Origin: Picosynechococcus sp. PCC 7002
GTDB lineage: Bacteria > Cyanobacteriota > Cyanobacteriia > Cyanobacteriales > MRBY01
DNA length: 64,000 bases
Assembly: GCF_963860125.1 (NCBI RefSeq)
Contig: NZ_CAWLFA010000001.1
Span: 1,984,001-2,048,000, forward strand
Reading direction: 5' to 3'
This document shows, piece by piece, positions 8,048 through 16,072 of the stretch. The translations under genes and the position numbers were made by a program. The notes under the pieces were generated by a model. It saw only the letters and a program-made list of their open reading frames with translations. It made no database searches and was not told where the DNA came from. Numbering within the stretch: the stretch's first letter is position 1; every line of letters begins with the position of its first letter.

Positions 8048-9711
8048 GAGCTGGAAACCTCGGTGCTTTTTAACGGTAGCGGTTTGGGGTGGCGGTGCCG
8101 TTGGGTACGGTAAACCTGGATGGGGCGGTCAATGCCTTTAAATCGCCCGGCCCCCATGGGAATAAATAAATCCTGGTGGCGATCGCCAATCGCTTGATAT
8201 GTCGCATCGGTGATCACACATTCCCCTGGTGGACAAATGGTCTCAAGGCGGGCCGCAAGATTCACCGTTCCCCCCAGAACCGTGTAGTCTACCCGCTGGG
8301 AGCTGCCCACATCGCCCACAAAAGCCTTGCCGCTATTTACCGCAACCCGCAGTTGAATCGGTTGGGGCCAAATATTTTGTAAATTTAGTTGATCAAGGCG
8401 GTTGAGCATGCCCATGGCGGTGGCGATCGCCCGTTCAGCATGATCGATCTGGGGTTCTGGTGCCCCAAAAAACGCCATAATGCAGTCGCCAATAAACTTA
8501 TCGAGGGTTCCCCCTTGGGCAAACACCGAATGGAGCATCTCCTCAAAAAAAACGTTCAGCAAATCCGCAATGGCACTGGGGGAAGACTGCTCCGCAATGG
8601 GCGTAAAATTAACGATATCTGCAAATAAAATACTGATTTCCGCTTCCCTAGGGGGGAGTCGCCCATTTTTTAACGCCCCCACCGAAATTAATTGATGTAC
8701 CACCGCAGGCGAATGGTAACGCTCTAGTTTTTGGCGAATTTGAGCCTGTTCCTGGAGACGACGGCTCAGCAACCACCGTTGCACACTGGCCGCCAACAGA
8801 TGACCAATGGTCGAAAAAAAACTTAAATCATCATCGGTTAATGGTTCTGATTCATCTAACTTCAAGTGGGCATCACCATACAGAACCCCCACCACTTTTG
8901 TTTGATCCCATAGGGGCACCGCCAACACTCCTCGAATCCCCTTTGCCAAAATGCTATCTTCCCCTGCAAAGCGCTGGTCGCTCTGGGCATCTACGGATTT
9001 GAGGGCAACCCTTTCTTTAAAAACCTTTTGGCAGACCGATTGACTAATCCAAGCACTGGTGCGAATGGCCGGGTGATTATCCGGGAGACTCTGGGCCGCA
9101 GCACTGAGGAGTTCTAATTTGCCATTGCCCCGAATATCAATGAGCAGCGCCAGCCGTTCTAAGCCTGGCAATTCCTGAAAAATAACATTCCGGGTCAGGC
9201 GAAAAATAGCTTCAATGGATTCGGCAGAACTAAGTTGTTTCACAATGTCCACCAACTCCTTAAGGCGGGCGATCGCCGTTTCCGTGTGGGGCTGATGACC
9301 ATAGCCTTCTTCCCCCTGTAGCCATTGCTCCTTGAGATCTTCGGCGTTACGGAGAATGGTGCGCCCCGATCCCCATTGGTCAGCCTGTAGATCTGTCGTT
9401 TCATCGAGGGTCACATTCTGGAACGTGACTAAAATTGAGGCATGGCCAAGACGAATTAGATCTCCTTGGCGGATCGTTTGGGGCTCAGTAATCCGGACGT
9501 GATTGAGATATGTGCCATTGGTGCTGCCCAAGTCCTCTAAAATCCAAGCCTGTTGCCGCCGTTTGATCCGGGCGTGGTACCGGGAAATTTGGGTCATCTG
9601 TAGCGAGAGACTACATTCAGGCAAGCGACCGATCACAAACTCCCCTTGATCGACCACCACAATACGTTCTGGGTAGCCCTCAGCTTGGATGCGGAGTTGC
9701 AGATCAGTCAT
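8044..9711 (-). CDS. FHA-GAF-class III adenylate cyclase
   Basis: A 555-residue sensory cyclase. Residues 1-95 form an FHA phosphopeptide-binding domain (FVIGRLPECSL, SRYHARI, LGSTNGTYLN). About 145-325 look like a GAF sensor. About 350-545 are a class III nucleotide cyclase catalytic domain with both metal aspartates (LFADIVNFT, FIGDCIMAFFG) and the transition-state Asn/Arg (VNLAARLE). The base-recognition pair reads as Lys (LDKFIGD) and Thr (DYTVLGG), the combination of cyanobacterial adenylate cyclases, so cAMP is the expected product. No membrane segment is visible. Ligand and FHA partner are unknown. Confidence 0.9.
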   Translation of the reverse strand: MTDLQLRIQAEGYPERIVVVDQGEFVIGRLPECSLSLQMTQISRYHARIKRRQQAWILEDLGSTNGTYLNHVRITEPQTIRQGDLIRLGHASILVTFQNVTLDETTDLQADQWGSGRTILRNAEDLKEQWLQGEEGYGHQPHTETAIARLKELVDIVKQLSSAESIEAIFRLTRNVIFQELPGLERLALLIDIRGNGKLELLSAAAQSLPDNHPAIRTSAWISQSVCQKVFKERVALKSVDAQSDQRFAGEDSILAKGIRGVLAVPLWDQTKVVGVLYGDAHLKLDESEPLTDDDLSFFSTIGHLLAASVQRWLLSRRLQEQAQIRQKLERYHSPAVVHQLISVGALKNGRLPPREAEISILFADIVNFTPIAEQSSPSAIADLLNVFFEEMLHSVFAQGGTLDKFIGDCIMAFFGAPEPQIDHAERAIATAMGMLNRLDQLNLQNIWPQPIQLRVAVNSGKAFVGDVGSSQRVDYTVLGGTVNLAARLETICPPGECVITDATYQAIGDRHQDLFIPMGAGRFKGIDRPIQVYRTQRHRHPKPLPLKSTEVSSS

Positions 9712-9939
9712 AGGAGTTTCACGGGAAATAACACGTGCCAGTGGCCTGCGAAAAAAATTGCTGAATTTAAATAGTCAAAGCGATGCCAGGATAACTCTGC
9801 CCACGGAAGTTCAAAAAGCAAGGGGAAATTTTGCTCGGCTTGTCATAAAAAGTCAGCGCTCGAAGCGGAGATTCATCCCTGAGTGTAGCCCAAGGAGGAT
9901 ATTTTTCTGTCTAAAGATAGTGGCGATCGCCACAAACCG

Positions 9940-10476
9940 TTAAGGAAGTTCTGGCAATGGGGGGAGTTGGATCGGTATCGCCTGGGTGGGGGGCAAGAGG
10001 GCCGGGGGAAATGTGAAGGGGAGATCTGCACTGGCGATCGCCCCTTGAAATTCAAAGCGCCACACCACAGAACCATCAGCTTGGGGCAAACGTTGAAAGG
10101 TGGGCGACCAAGTGGGCGGAATTTCCCCAGCCCAGGTTAAAACGATTCGAGTGGTGCGGTCATTAAATTGGCCAATGCGCAGTTGACGAATGGTGCCGTC
10201 GTAGGCCTGGGTCAAGGTAGCAGCGGGCCAGCGGGTATCGGTCAGGTCAATGATCAGACGAGTCGGGTTACTGAGGCGAGAATATTGGGGAATCGTCGTT
10301 GGAGCGGTTTGGAGGCGGAGTTGCTGCGCTTGGGGGTCAAAGGCCCAATCTTGGAGGGAGGGCAACTCTGACGGCGGATCGGCGATCGCCTTGGGGCTGT
10401 GGCTCAGTCCGGCTACCAACACCAGCACTACACAGACACTCTGATTAAAATATTTTTGGATTAACCCAACAGCCAT
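9940..10476 (-). CDS. AMIN-domain exported protein
   Basis: A 178-residue protein with a signal peptide (hydrophobic stretch about residues 12-25, cleavage plausible after AIA near 32), an AMIN domain over about 50-145 (RLIIDLTDTRWP, IRQLRIGQFNDRTTRIVL) and a proline-rich tail. AMIN domains bind peptidoglycan or envelope partners and are usually attached to amidases or secretins; here no catalytic domain follows, so it is a stand-alone AMIN protein, probably periplasmic. It overlaps the DUF3067 gene upstream by 16 bp. A gap of 228 bp with no clear gene separates it from the cyclase gene downstream. Confidence 0.75.
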   Translation of the reverse strand: MAVGLIQKYFNQSVCVVLVLVAGLSHSPKAIADPPSELPSLQDWAFDPQAQQLRLQTAPTTIPQYSRLSNPTRLIIDLTDTRWPAATLTQAYDGTIRQLRIGQFNDRTTRIVLTWAGEIPPTWSPTFQRLPQADGSVVWRFEFQGAIASADLPFTFPPALLPPTQAIPIQLPPLPELP

Positions 10477-10772
10477 TCTGAGGCCCGTTCTCCCAATTCC
10501 AAACGAATACTAATTGCTTTGCCGACCCTGGGGCGTTCTGTGGTTTCTTCGAGGTAAGTATGAACTTGTTGACTCACACCCCATTCCCCTAAATAAGTGG
10601 CGATCGCCTGGAGATGTTCCTCATATTGAGCCTCCGAGAGGGGAAAAGAAACCTGTTCCAAATATTTCCACATCACCTGGAGATACCATTCCCCCTTAAT
10701 TTGTCGCAGTTGGATGTCATAGGATCGTCCCCATTTACGCCACAAAAGTTCCCGTAGTTCTCCACCATTCAT
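10461..10772 (-). CDS. DUF3067-family protein
   Basis: A 103-residue soluble protein with the pattern of DUF3067, a small family of cyanobacteria and plastids: N-terminal LRELLWRKWGRSYDIQLRQ, then LQVMWKYLEQVSFPLSEAQY, ending RLELGERASEWLLG. Function unknown. The 16-bp overlap with the AMIN gene implies translational coupling. It is divergent from petC. Confidence 0.8.
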   Translation of the reverse strand: MNGGELRELLWRKWGRSYDIQLRQIKGEWYLQVMWKYLEQVSFPLSEAQYEEHLQAIATYLGEWGVSQQVHTYLEETTERPRVGKAISIRLELGERASEWLLG

Positions 10773-10969
10773 CGCCCACTCCTCCTGCGGTTCATTGACA
10801 TTTCTGTGGCCAAAAGCCTAATCTCAGCCGATCTGTAATAATTTATCTACAAAACTTTGTTAACCTTTTTAAAGGCTATCCGGCAACCAACTAAGGCTCA
10901 AGCTCAGGTAAAACGCCATCTTTGCTCGCCATTTGGATGATATTCTTCATAGGAAGTATTGTAGAAACG

Positions 10970-10987
10970 CTTACATAACTATACAAA
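10970..10987 (+). promoter_or_regulatory. HLR1-like tandem repeat upstream of petC
   Basis: Two 8-base repeats CTTACATA and TATACAAA are separated by 2 bases, matching 14 of 16 consensus positions of the HLR1 element (two copies of KTTACAWW with NN between) bound by the response regulator RpaB. It ends 12 bases before the petC start codon, unusually close, so it may also overlap the -10 region. No binding evidence; inference from pattern only. Confidence 0.3.
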
Positions 10988-10999
10988 AAGGCTCTGATT

Positions 11000-11542
11000 A
11001 TGACTCAATTATCAGGTTCCTCCGATGTTCCAGATCTAGGTCGTCGCCAATTTTTGAACCTCCTCTGGGTGGGGACGGCGGCGGGAACGGCTCTCGGTGG
11101 TTTATATCCCGTTATTAAATATTTTATTCCTCCTTCTAGTGGTGGCGCTGGTGGTGGCGTGATTGCTAAAGATGCCCTCGGTAATGACATTATCGTGAGC
11201 GACTATCTCCAAACCCACACCGCAGGCGATCGCTCCTTGGCCCAAGGCCTCAAAGGGGATCCCACCTATGTGGTTGTCGAAGGGGATAACACCATCTCCA
11301 GCTATGGGATCAACGCCATCTGTACCCACCTTGGTTGTGTCGTCCCTTGGAATACCGCTGAAAATAAATTCATGTGTCCTTGCCACGGTTCTCAGTATGA
11401 CGAAACCGGGAAAGTTGTCCGCGGCCCAGCCCCCTTATCCTTGGCCCTTGTCCATGCGGAAGTGACTGAAGATGACAAGATCTCCTTCACCGACTGGACA
11501 GAAACTGATTTCCGTACTGACGAAGCTCCTTGGTGGGCCTAA
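11000..11542 (+). CDS. petC: Cytochrome b6f complex Rieske iron-sulfur protein
   Basis: PetC carries the [2Fe-2S] cluster that takes electrons from plastoquinol and passes them to cytochrome f. The 180-residue protein has an N-terminal membrane anchor of Tat-type look ([20 protein letters not shown]), a glycine-rich hinge (SSGGAGGG) and the two cluster loops CTHLGC and CPCHGS with their Cys and His ligands. It is the first gene of petC-petA, 50 bp before petA. A small hairpin (AACCC/GGGTT, 11544-11558) lies just after its stop. Confidence 0.97.
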
Positions 11543-11592
11543 AAACCCCATACGGGTTCATCCATTAGAGAAAACGCTTGTAAAAATTTACG

Positions 11593-12570
11593 ATGAAAAC
11601 ACCTGAACTGATGGCAATCTGGCAACGGCTAAAGACCGCCTGCCTCGTGGCGATCGCCACCTTTGGTTTATTTTTCGCCAGTGACGTCCTTTTCCCCCAA
11701 GCCGCTGCCGCCTATCCTTTTTGGGCCCAGCAAACCGCCCCAGAAACGCCCCGTGAAGCAACAGGCCGGATCGTCTGTGCCAACTGTCACCTCGCTGCCA
11801 AAGAAGCCGAGGTGGAAATTCCCCAGTCCGTTTTACCCGATCAAGTTTTTGAAGCCGTTGTCAAAATTCCCTATGACCATAGCCAACAGCAGGTTCTAGG
11901 GGACGGCTCAAAGGGTGGCCTCAACGTTGGTGCTGTTTTGATGCTTCCTGACGGTTTCAAAATTGCGCCCGCTGATCGTCTCTCTGACGAACTGAAGGAA
12001 AAAACCGAAGGTCTCTACTTCCAGTCCTACGCTCCGGATCAAGAAAACGTTGTGATCATTGGGCCGATTTCCGGTGATCAATACGAAGAGATCGTTTTCC
12101 CAGTACTCTCCCCCGATCCGAAAACCGATAAGAACATCAACTACGGTAAATATGCAGTCCACCTCGGTGCGAACCGTGGCCGTGGTCAAGTTTATCCCAC
12201 TGGTGAACTAAGCAATAACAATCAATTTAAAGCGTCCGCTACCGGCACCATCACCAATATTGCGGTGAATGAGGCTGCGGGCACTGATATCACCATTTCC
12301 ACTGAAGCGGGCGAAGTGATCGATACGATCCCGGCTGGCCCCGAAGTGATTGTTTCTGAAGGTCAGGCGATCGCCGCTGGTGAAGCCCTCACGAACAACC
12401 CCAACGTCGGTGGATTTGGCCAAAAAGATACAGAAGTTGTCCTCCAGAATCCCGCTCGCATCTATGGCTACATGGCCTTTGTTGCTGGGATTATGTTGAC
12501 TCAAATCTTCCTCGTTCTGAAGAAGAAACAGGTAGAACGGGTTCAAGCCGCTGGCCAACTCGACTTCTAA
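11593..12570 (+). CDS. petA: Cytochrome f
   Basis: Cytochrome f of the b6f complex, 325 residues, passing electrons to plastocyanin or cytochrome c6. The signal peptide ends at ...AAAA and the mature chain begins YPFWAQQ, whose N-terminal Tyr amine is the axial haem ligand. CANCH (Cys-x-x-Cys-His) binds the covalent haem. A large lumenal domain follows, with a C-terminal membrane helix (YMAFVAGIMLTQIFLVL) and short stromal tail. Co-transcribed with petC and followed by a strong terminator at 12598. Confidence 0.98.
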   Translation: MKTPELMAIWQRLKTACLVAIATFGLFFASDVLFPQAAAAYPFWAQQTAPETPREATGRIVCANCHLAAKEAEVEIPQSVLPDQVFEAVVKIPYDHSQQQVLGDGSKGGLNVGAVLMLPDGFKIAPADRLSDELKEKTEGLYFQSYAPDQENVVIIGPISGDQYEEIVFPVLSPDPKTDKNINYGKYAVHLGANRGRGQVYPTGELSNNNQFKASATGTITNIAVNEAAGTDITISTEAGEVIDTIPAGPEVIVSEGQAIAAGEALTNNPNVGGFGQKDTEVVLQNPARIYGYMAFVAGIMLTQIFLVLKKKQVERVQAAGQLDF

Positions 12571-12597
12571 ATTACAAGAAATTTAAAATTGTGCGAA

Positions 12598-12621
12598 GGC
12601 AGACTCCGGTCTGTCTTTTTT
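12598..12621 (+). terminator. Terminator of petC-petA
   Basis: A 7-bp stem GGCAGAC/GTCTGTC (one G-U pair) with a TCCG loop is followed by six T residues, 27 bases after the petA stop. Its T-tract overlaps the stop codon of the oppositely oriented HD-domain gene by two bases, so the two transcription units meet here. Confidence 0.85.
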
Positions 12622-13207
12622 ATTGCTGATGTGCTTGATTTGCCGCCATCAATGTTTTCAAAGTTTCCATCGTGCGGTGCAGTTCCTGGGCGAGGGGATG
12701 GGATAAATCGAAGATTTTCAAAAGTGAGTTGTAATACCAAAGGGTGCCCTCTTTTTCACCTTTAAAACGGGGCCAGAGGGCTTCACCGATCCGTTGGTAA
12801 TCCCGCAAAATAGATTGGGCATTGTAGAGTTTATCGGCCATGGCAACCAGGTGCACTGAGGCTGAAGCTGTTTGTAGATGCTGGAGGTAAGCTTCTTTGC
12901 GTTCCCGCCAAGGCCTCTTTTTTTCACCATCAAAACTATCGGAACAGCCTTCGACAATGGTTGCCACCCGCTCGCCAAATTTTTCACAGATTAAAGCTCT
13001 GGTTTCCCCTCCCCCTTGGTCTTCAATGGCATCATGGAGCAGGGCGGCGATCGCCTCGTCTTCATCACCCCCAGCTTCGAGCACTAAACTGGCAACCCCC
13101 AGGAGATGGGCCACATAGGGAACGCCAGAACCTTTACGCACTTGCTGACGGTGCAATTTTTCCGCAAAAACCAGCGCTTCAGAAAATCGGTCAGAGAGCT
13201 TCATCAA
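12620..13207 (-). CDS. HD-domain phosphohydrolase (SpoT/YfbR-like)
   Basis: A 195-residue single HD domain. The metal ligands expected of the RelA/SpoT-type HD hydrolase fold are visible: His in YVAHLLGVA (about 34), the HD pair in LLHDAIED (about 58-59) and a late Asp in MADKLYNA. No synthetase, TGS or ACT domain is present, so it resembles small stand-alone HD hydrolases acting on nucleotides; whether it cleaves (p)ppGpp is inference. ATG ATG at the start leaves a one-residue ambiguity. The first 54 codons lie inside the tandem duplication and are repeated exactly in the chimeric gene upstream. Confidence 0.85.
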   Translation of the reverse strand: MMKLSDRFSEALVFAEKLHRQQVRKGSGVPYVAHLLGVASLVLEAGGDEDEAIAALLHDAIEDQGGGETRALICEKFGERVATIVEGCSDSFDGEKKRPWRERKEAYLQHLQTASASVHLVAMADKLYNAQSILRDYQRIGEALWPRFKGEKEGTLWYYNSLLKIFDLSHPLAQELHRTMETLKTLMAANQAHQQ

Positions 13208-13870
13208 CTTAATGCCTAGGTTGCATTTGCACCAATCCTAACCAATGAACTAAGCAGGATTGTGCCTCATTAATGGGGAAGAGAATTAAGACAGTTCATC
13301 GGATTTGTCACCAAACCAGAGGCCCAGTTTTTTCACCACCCAACTGAGGATTGCCCCCAACATCAAAATACCAATGGCTGGCGTAAACACAGGCTCCCAG
13401 AGGGAATACCACAAATCCCAGCCCAGATTAACCCCCGATGAGCGGCCAACTAAGGCGATCGCCTCGTCTTCATCACCCCCAGCTTCGAGCACTAAACTGG
13501 CAACCCCCAGGAGATGGGCCACATAGGGAACGCCAGAACCTTTACGCACTTGCTGACGGTGCAATTTTTCCGCAAAAACCAGCGCTTCAGAAAATCGGTC
13601 AGAGAGCTTCATCAACTTAATGCCTAGGTTGCATTTGCACCAATCCTAACCAATGAACTAAGCAGGATTGTGCCTCATTAATGGGGAAGAGAATTAAGAC
13701 AGTTCATCGGATTTGTCACCAAACCAGAGGCCCAGTTTTTTCACCACCCAACTGAGGATTGCCCCCAACATCAAAATACCAATGGCTGGCGTAAACACAG
13801 GCTCCCAGAGGGAATACCACAAATCCCAGCCCAGATTAACCCCCGATGAGCGGCCAACTAAGGCGATCGC
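13047..13870. repeat. Perfect 408-bp tandem duplication bounded by HIP1 sites
   Basis: Copy 1 spans 13047-13454 and copy 2 spans 13455-13862. Read side by side they appear identical at every base. GGCGATCGC (HIP1 plus a leading G) occurs at 13046-13054, 13454-13462 and 13862-13870, exactly 408 bp apart; bases before and after this 9-mer differ at the outer edges as expected for recombination between two 9-bp identities. The unit is 136 codons long, so reading frames are kept. Before duplication the order on the minus strand would have been: membrane protein, 78-bp spacer, HD protein. Now the spacer is present twice with a chimeric gene between. Confidence 0.95.
13286..13615 (-). CDS. Chimeric gene: HD-protein N-terminus fused to membrane-protein C-terminus
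   Basis: 109 codons. Residues 1-54 are identical to the start of the HD-domain protein, ending at EAIA; residues 55-109 are identical to the last 55 residues of the small membrane protein. The junction codes Ala-Ile-Ala, which is HIP1 read in frame (GCGATCGCC). The fusion lacks the HD dyad and most of the HD core, so it cannot be an HD hydrolase; it keeps the C-terminal hydrophobic segment (VFTPAIGILMLGAILSWVV). It inherits the 78-bp upstream spacer of the HD gene and probably its translation signals. It may be non-functional; the open frame is as expected from a recent event with a unit divisible by three. Confidence 0.7.
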   Translation of the reverse strand: MMKLSDRFSEALVFAEKLHRQQVRKGSGVPYVAHLLGVASLVLEAGGDEDEAIALVGRSSGVNLGWDLWYSLWEPVFTPAIGILMLGAILSWVVKKLGLWFGDKSDELS

Positions 13871-13951
13871 AAACCAAAAAAAGGCGAATAACACCACAAA
13901 CACATCCGCGACCAATAGACGATCCAACCACAGGATAAATTGCTCTTTCAT
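13694..13951 (-). CDS. Small two-helix membrane protein, unknown function
   Basis: 85 residues, with two hydrophobic segments (about 13-32, LLVADVFVVLFAFFWFAIAL, and about 56-75, FTPAIGILMLGAILSWVV) and a short charged tail (FGDKSDELS). Not recognised as a named family. It is the upstream partner of the tandem duplication, and its last 55 codons are repeated in the chimeric gene. It begins 3 bp after the stop of the MEKHLA-domain gene, so miaB, the MEKHLA gene, this gene and the HD gene may form one minus-strand unit. Confidence 0.65.
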   Translation of the reverse strand: MKEQFILWLDRLLVADVFVVLFAFFWFAIALVGRSSGVNLGWDLWYSLWEPVFTPAIGILMLGAILSWVVKKLGLWFGDKSDELS

Positions 13952-13954
13952 GTC

Positions 13955-14431
13955 CTAATCTAAATTTGTCCATTTAGAATATACGGCAGCCTGCCCCCGG
14001 TAATTTCCCGCCGGGTCGAGTAAGTCCCAAAGCTTAACATCCTCAATCCGTACCCGCTTCCCGCTTTTGGTAATGCGTACCCCCGAAAAACCTGTTTTAA
14101 ACCCATAGCTACGGCTGCTCGCTAACAATTGATTGCGCTCTGCCTGTACCTGTGCCAAAGGTTCCGCCGATTGTCGGGAGGGCATCTGTAACAACTCCTC
14201 CCAAGACCGTTCCCAAAGTTCTAAACCGAGGCGAGAACCGTAGTTATAAATTGGGTCGGCCTCTGTGCCATGGGAAAATACCACCAGCGGTGCATCAAAT
14301 AAAATTGCCGCCTGCTTTTGGGGGGATTCACTGCGATCAATCAAATCCGCCCCAAACCAATGATGATAACTATCCAAAATAAGCTGCACTTGGGCGATCG
14401 CCGCTGGGGTGAGCCAAGGTTGAGTGGTCAT
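13955..14431 (-). CDS. MEKHLA-domain protein
   Basis: A 158-residue soluble protein of the MEKHLA family, a PAS-related domain named from plant HD-ZIP III proteins and also found alone in cyanobacteria and other bacteria. The typical core is visible: LFDAPLVVFSHGTEADPIYN, YGSRLGLELWERSWEELLQMPSR and a C-terminal VKLWDLLDPAGNYRGQAA. The bacterial function is not established; a sensory or redox role is inference. It lies 5 bp downstream of miaB. Confidence 0.8.
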   Translation of the reverse strand: MTTQPWLTPAAIAQVQLILDSYHHWFGADLIDRSESPQKQAAILFDAPLVVFSHGTEADPIYNYGSRLGLELWERSWEELLQMPSRQSAEPLAQVQAERNQLLASSRSYGFKTGFSGVRITKSGKRVRIEDVKLWDLLDPAGNYRGQAAVYSKWTNLD

Positions 14432-14436
14432 GGTAT

Positions 14437-15792
14437 CTAAGCAGTTACGAGGGCTTCAACGGCTTCTCCGGTTAGGCTAAAGGCCCGTGCTTCGGTGATT
14501 TTGACCGCAACAATTTTTCCTTTGAGTTCGTTAATCTCTCCCTCAAAAAAGGTGAGGCGGTTGCCCCGGGTCCGTCCCATAACCTGACTTGGATTTTTCG
14601 GATTTTGATCTTCAACGAGCACTTCTTCGATCCGTCCGGCATAGCGTTGGGAGCGTTCTGCTGCTTTTTGGGCGACCAAATGATTCAAACGTTGGAGGCG
14701 ATCGCCTTTTACTTCCTCTGACAATTGATTATCCCAAGTGGCGGCGGGGGTGCCGGGTCGGGGAGAATAGGCCGCCGTATTTAATTGATCAAAACCAATC
14801 TCATCCACCAATTTGAGGGTGTTTTCAAACTGCTCTTCCGTTTCTCCGGGGAACGCCACAATCGCATCCGCACTAATGGAAGCATCGGGCATATAACTCC
14901 GAATGGTATTGATAATGCGGCGATATTTTTCGTGGGTATAACCGCGTCGCATCGCCTTAAGCACCTCATTGTCCCCAGACTGAAAAGGAATATGAAAATG
15001 CTCACAAACCTTGGGTAACTCCTGGCAAGCCTTAATCAAGCGTTCCGTAAAGTAGCGGGGGTGACTGGTGGCAAAGCGAATCCGCTCAATGCCCGGCACA
15101 TCATGAACGTAATACAAAAGATCCGTGAGGGTGTATTTATTTCTGCCCTCCGGTGTTGTCCCCGGTAAATCCCGGCCATAGGCATCGATGTTTTGACCGA
15201 GGAGCGTGACTTCCTTAAACCCTTGTCGCCCTAGTTCTTCCATTTCTGCCCGGATCGCTTCTGGATAGCGCGATTGTTCCGTGCCCCGCACGCCAGGAAC
15301 AACACAATAGGTACAGTGCTCATTGCAGCCATAGATCACATTGACCCAGGCCGTGACCGTGCTGTCTCGCCGGGGTTTCGTAATATCTTCAACGATATGG
15401 ATTGGCTCCGTTGCCACCACCTGACTTCCCCCTTCGACTTGCTCTAACAAATCCTGGAGACGGTTGGCATGTTGAGGCCCCATGATCAGATCTAGTTCTG
15501 GGACACGGCGCAGGAGACTTTCTCCTTCCTGTTGGGCGACGCAACCGGCAACGATCAGGGTGAGGTCGGGTTTTTCTTGTTTCCGCTTAGCTTGACGACC
15601 GAGGTAAGAGTAAACTTTTTGTTCCGCATTATCCCGAATCGTGCAGGTATTGTAGAGGACGAGATCTGCAGCATAGGGATCTTCGGTGAAGTGATAGCCC
15701 ATCTCTTCGAGGATGCCCGCCATACGTTCGGAGTCGGCCTTGTTCATCTGACAACCGAAAGTGGTAATGTGATATTGACGAGGCTTAGTCAT
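14437..15792 (-). CDS. miaB: tRNA (N6-isopentenyl adenosine(37)-C2)-methylthiotransferase MiaB
   Basis: Radical-SAM enzyme that adds a methylthio group to i6A37 of tRNAs reading U-starting codons. The 451-residue protein has the N-terminal UPF0004 domain with three cluster cysteines (FGCQMN near 14, NTCTIRDNA near 49, VAGCVAQ near 83), the radical-SAM CxxxCxxC (GCNEHCTYCVVPG, about 156-162) and a C-terminal TRAM domain (about 380-445). Length and motifs fit MiaB rather than RimO or MtaB. It is divergent from pipX across a 280-bp intergenic region. Confidence 0.95.
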   Translation of the reverse strand: MTKPRQYHITTFGCQMNKADSERMAGILEEMGYHFTEDPYAADLVLYNTCTIRDNAEQKVYSYLGRQAKRKQEKPDLTLIVAGCVAQQEGESLLRRVPELDLIMGPQHANRLQDLLEQVEGGSQVVATEPIHIVEDITKPRRDSTVTAWVNVIYGCNEHCTYCVVPGVRGTEQSRYPEAIRAEMEELGRQGFKEVTLLGQNIDAYGRDLPGTTPEGRNKYTLTDLLYYVHDVPGIERIRFATSHPRYFTERLIKACQELPKVCEHFHIPFQSGDNEVLKAMRRGYTHEKYRRIINTIRSYMPDASISADAIVAFPGETEEQFENTLKLVDEIGFDQLNTAAYSPRPGTPAATWDNQLSEEVKGDRLQRLNHLVAQKAAERSQRYAGRIEEVLVEDQNPKNPSQVMGRTRGNRLTFFEGEINELKGKIVAVKITEARAFSLTGEAVEALVTA

Positions 15793-15972
15793 GGTCGTTT
15801 CAAAAATAATGGGCTAGGCAAATTAGCAGCTTTTTATTCTACCAATTTAGGTTTCGCTTGTGGGAGATGGGGATGTGAATCCGCCAAAACCTCGATGTGA
15901 GCTGTGAAAACTCTGGATCACGCTATCCCAGGGGGAGTCTTGCCTATATACTATGTCTAATATTTTTGATGT

Positions 15973-15986
15973 GTATTTTTGATTAC
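15973..15986. promoter_or_regulatory. NtcA-type palindrome GTA-N8-TAC upstream of pipX
   Basis: GTA, eight bases, TAC: an exact match to the core NtcA consensus, 87 bases before the pipX start and in the pipX/miaB divergent region. The canonical -10 box (TAN3T) expected about 22 bp downstream in NtcA-activated promoters is not present at that distance; a TAACCT lies only 8 bases away. The core alone is expected by chance roughly once per 4 kb, so this rests on context. Confidence 0.35.
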
Positions 15987-16072
15987 AGCAAAGCTAACCT
16001 CTGATTTTTTGTGGTCGAAAACCGAAAAAGAAAGGGTGCTTTGTAGCTATTGGTGAACTCGCTAAAATTTGA

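Noticed and set aside
9712..9939. Gene in the gap between cyclase and AMIN genes
   Set aside because: Only short frames without start signals; a weak CGCT/AGCG hairpin is present but nothing codable.
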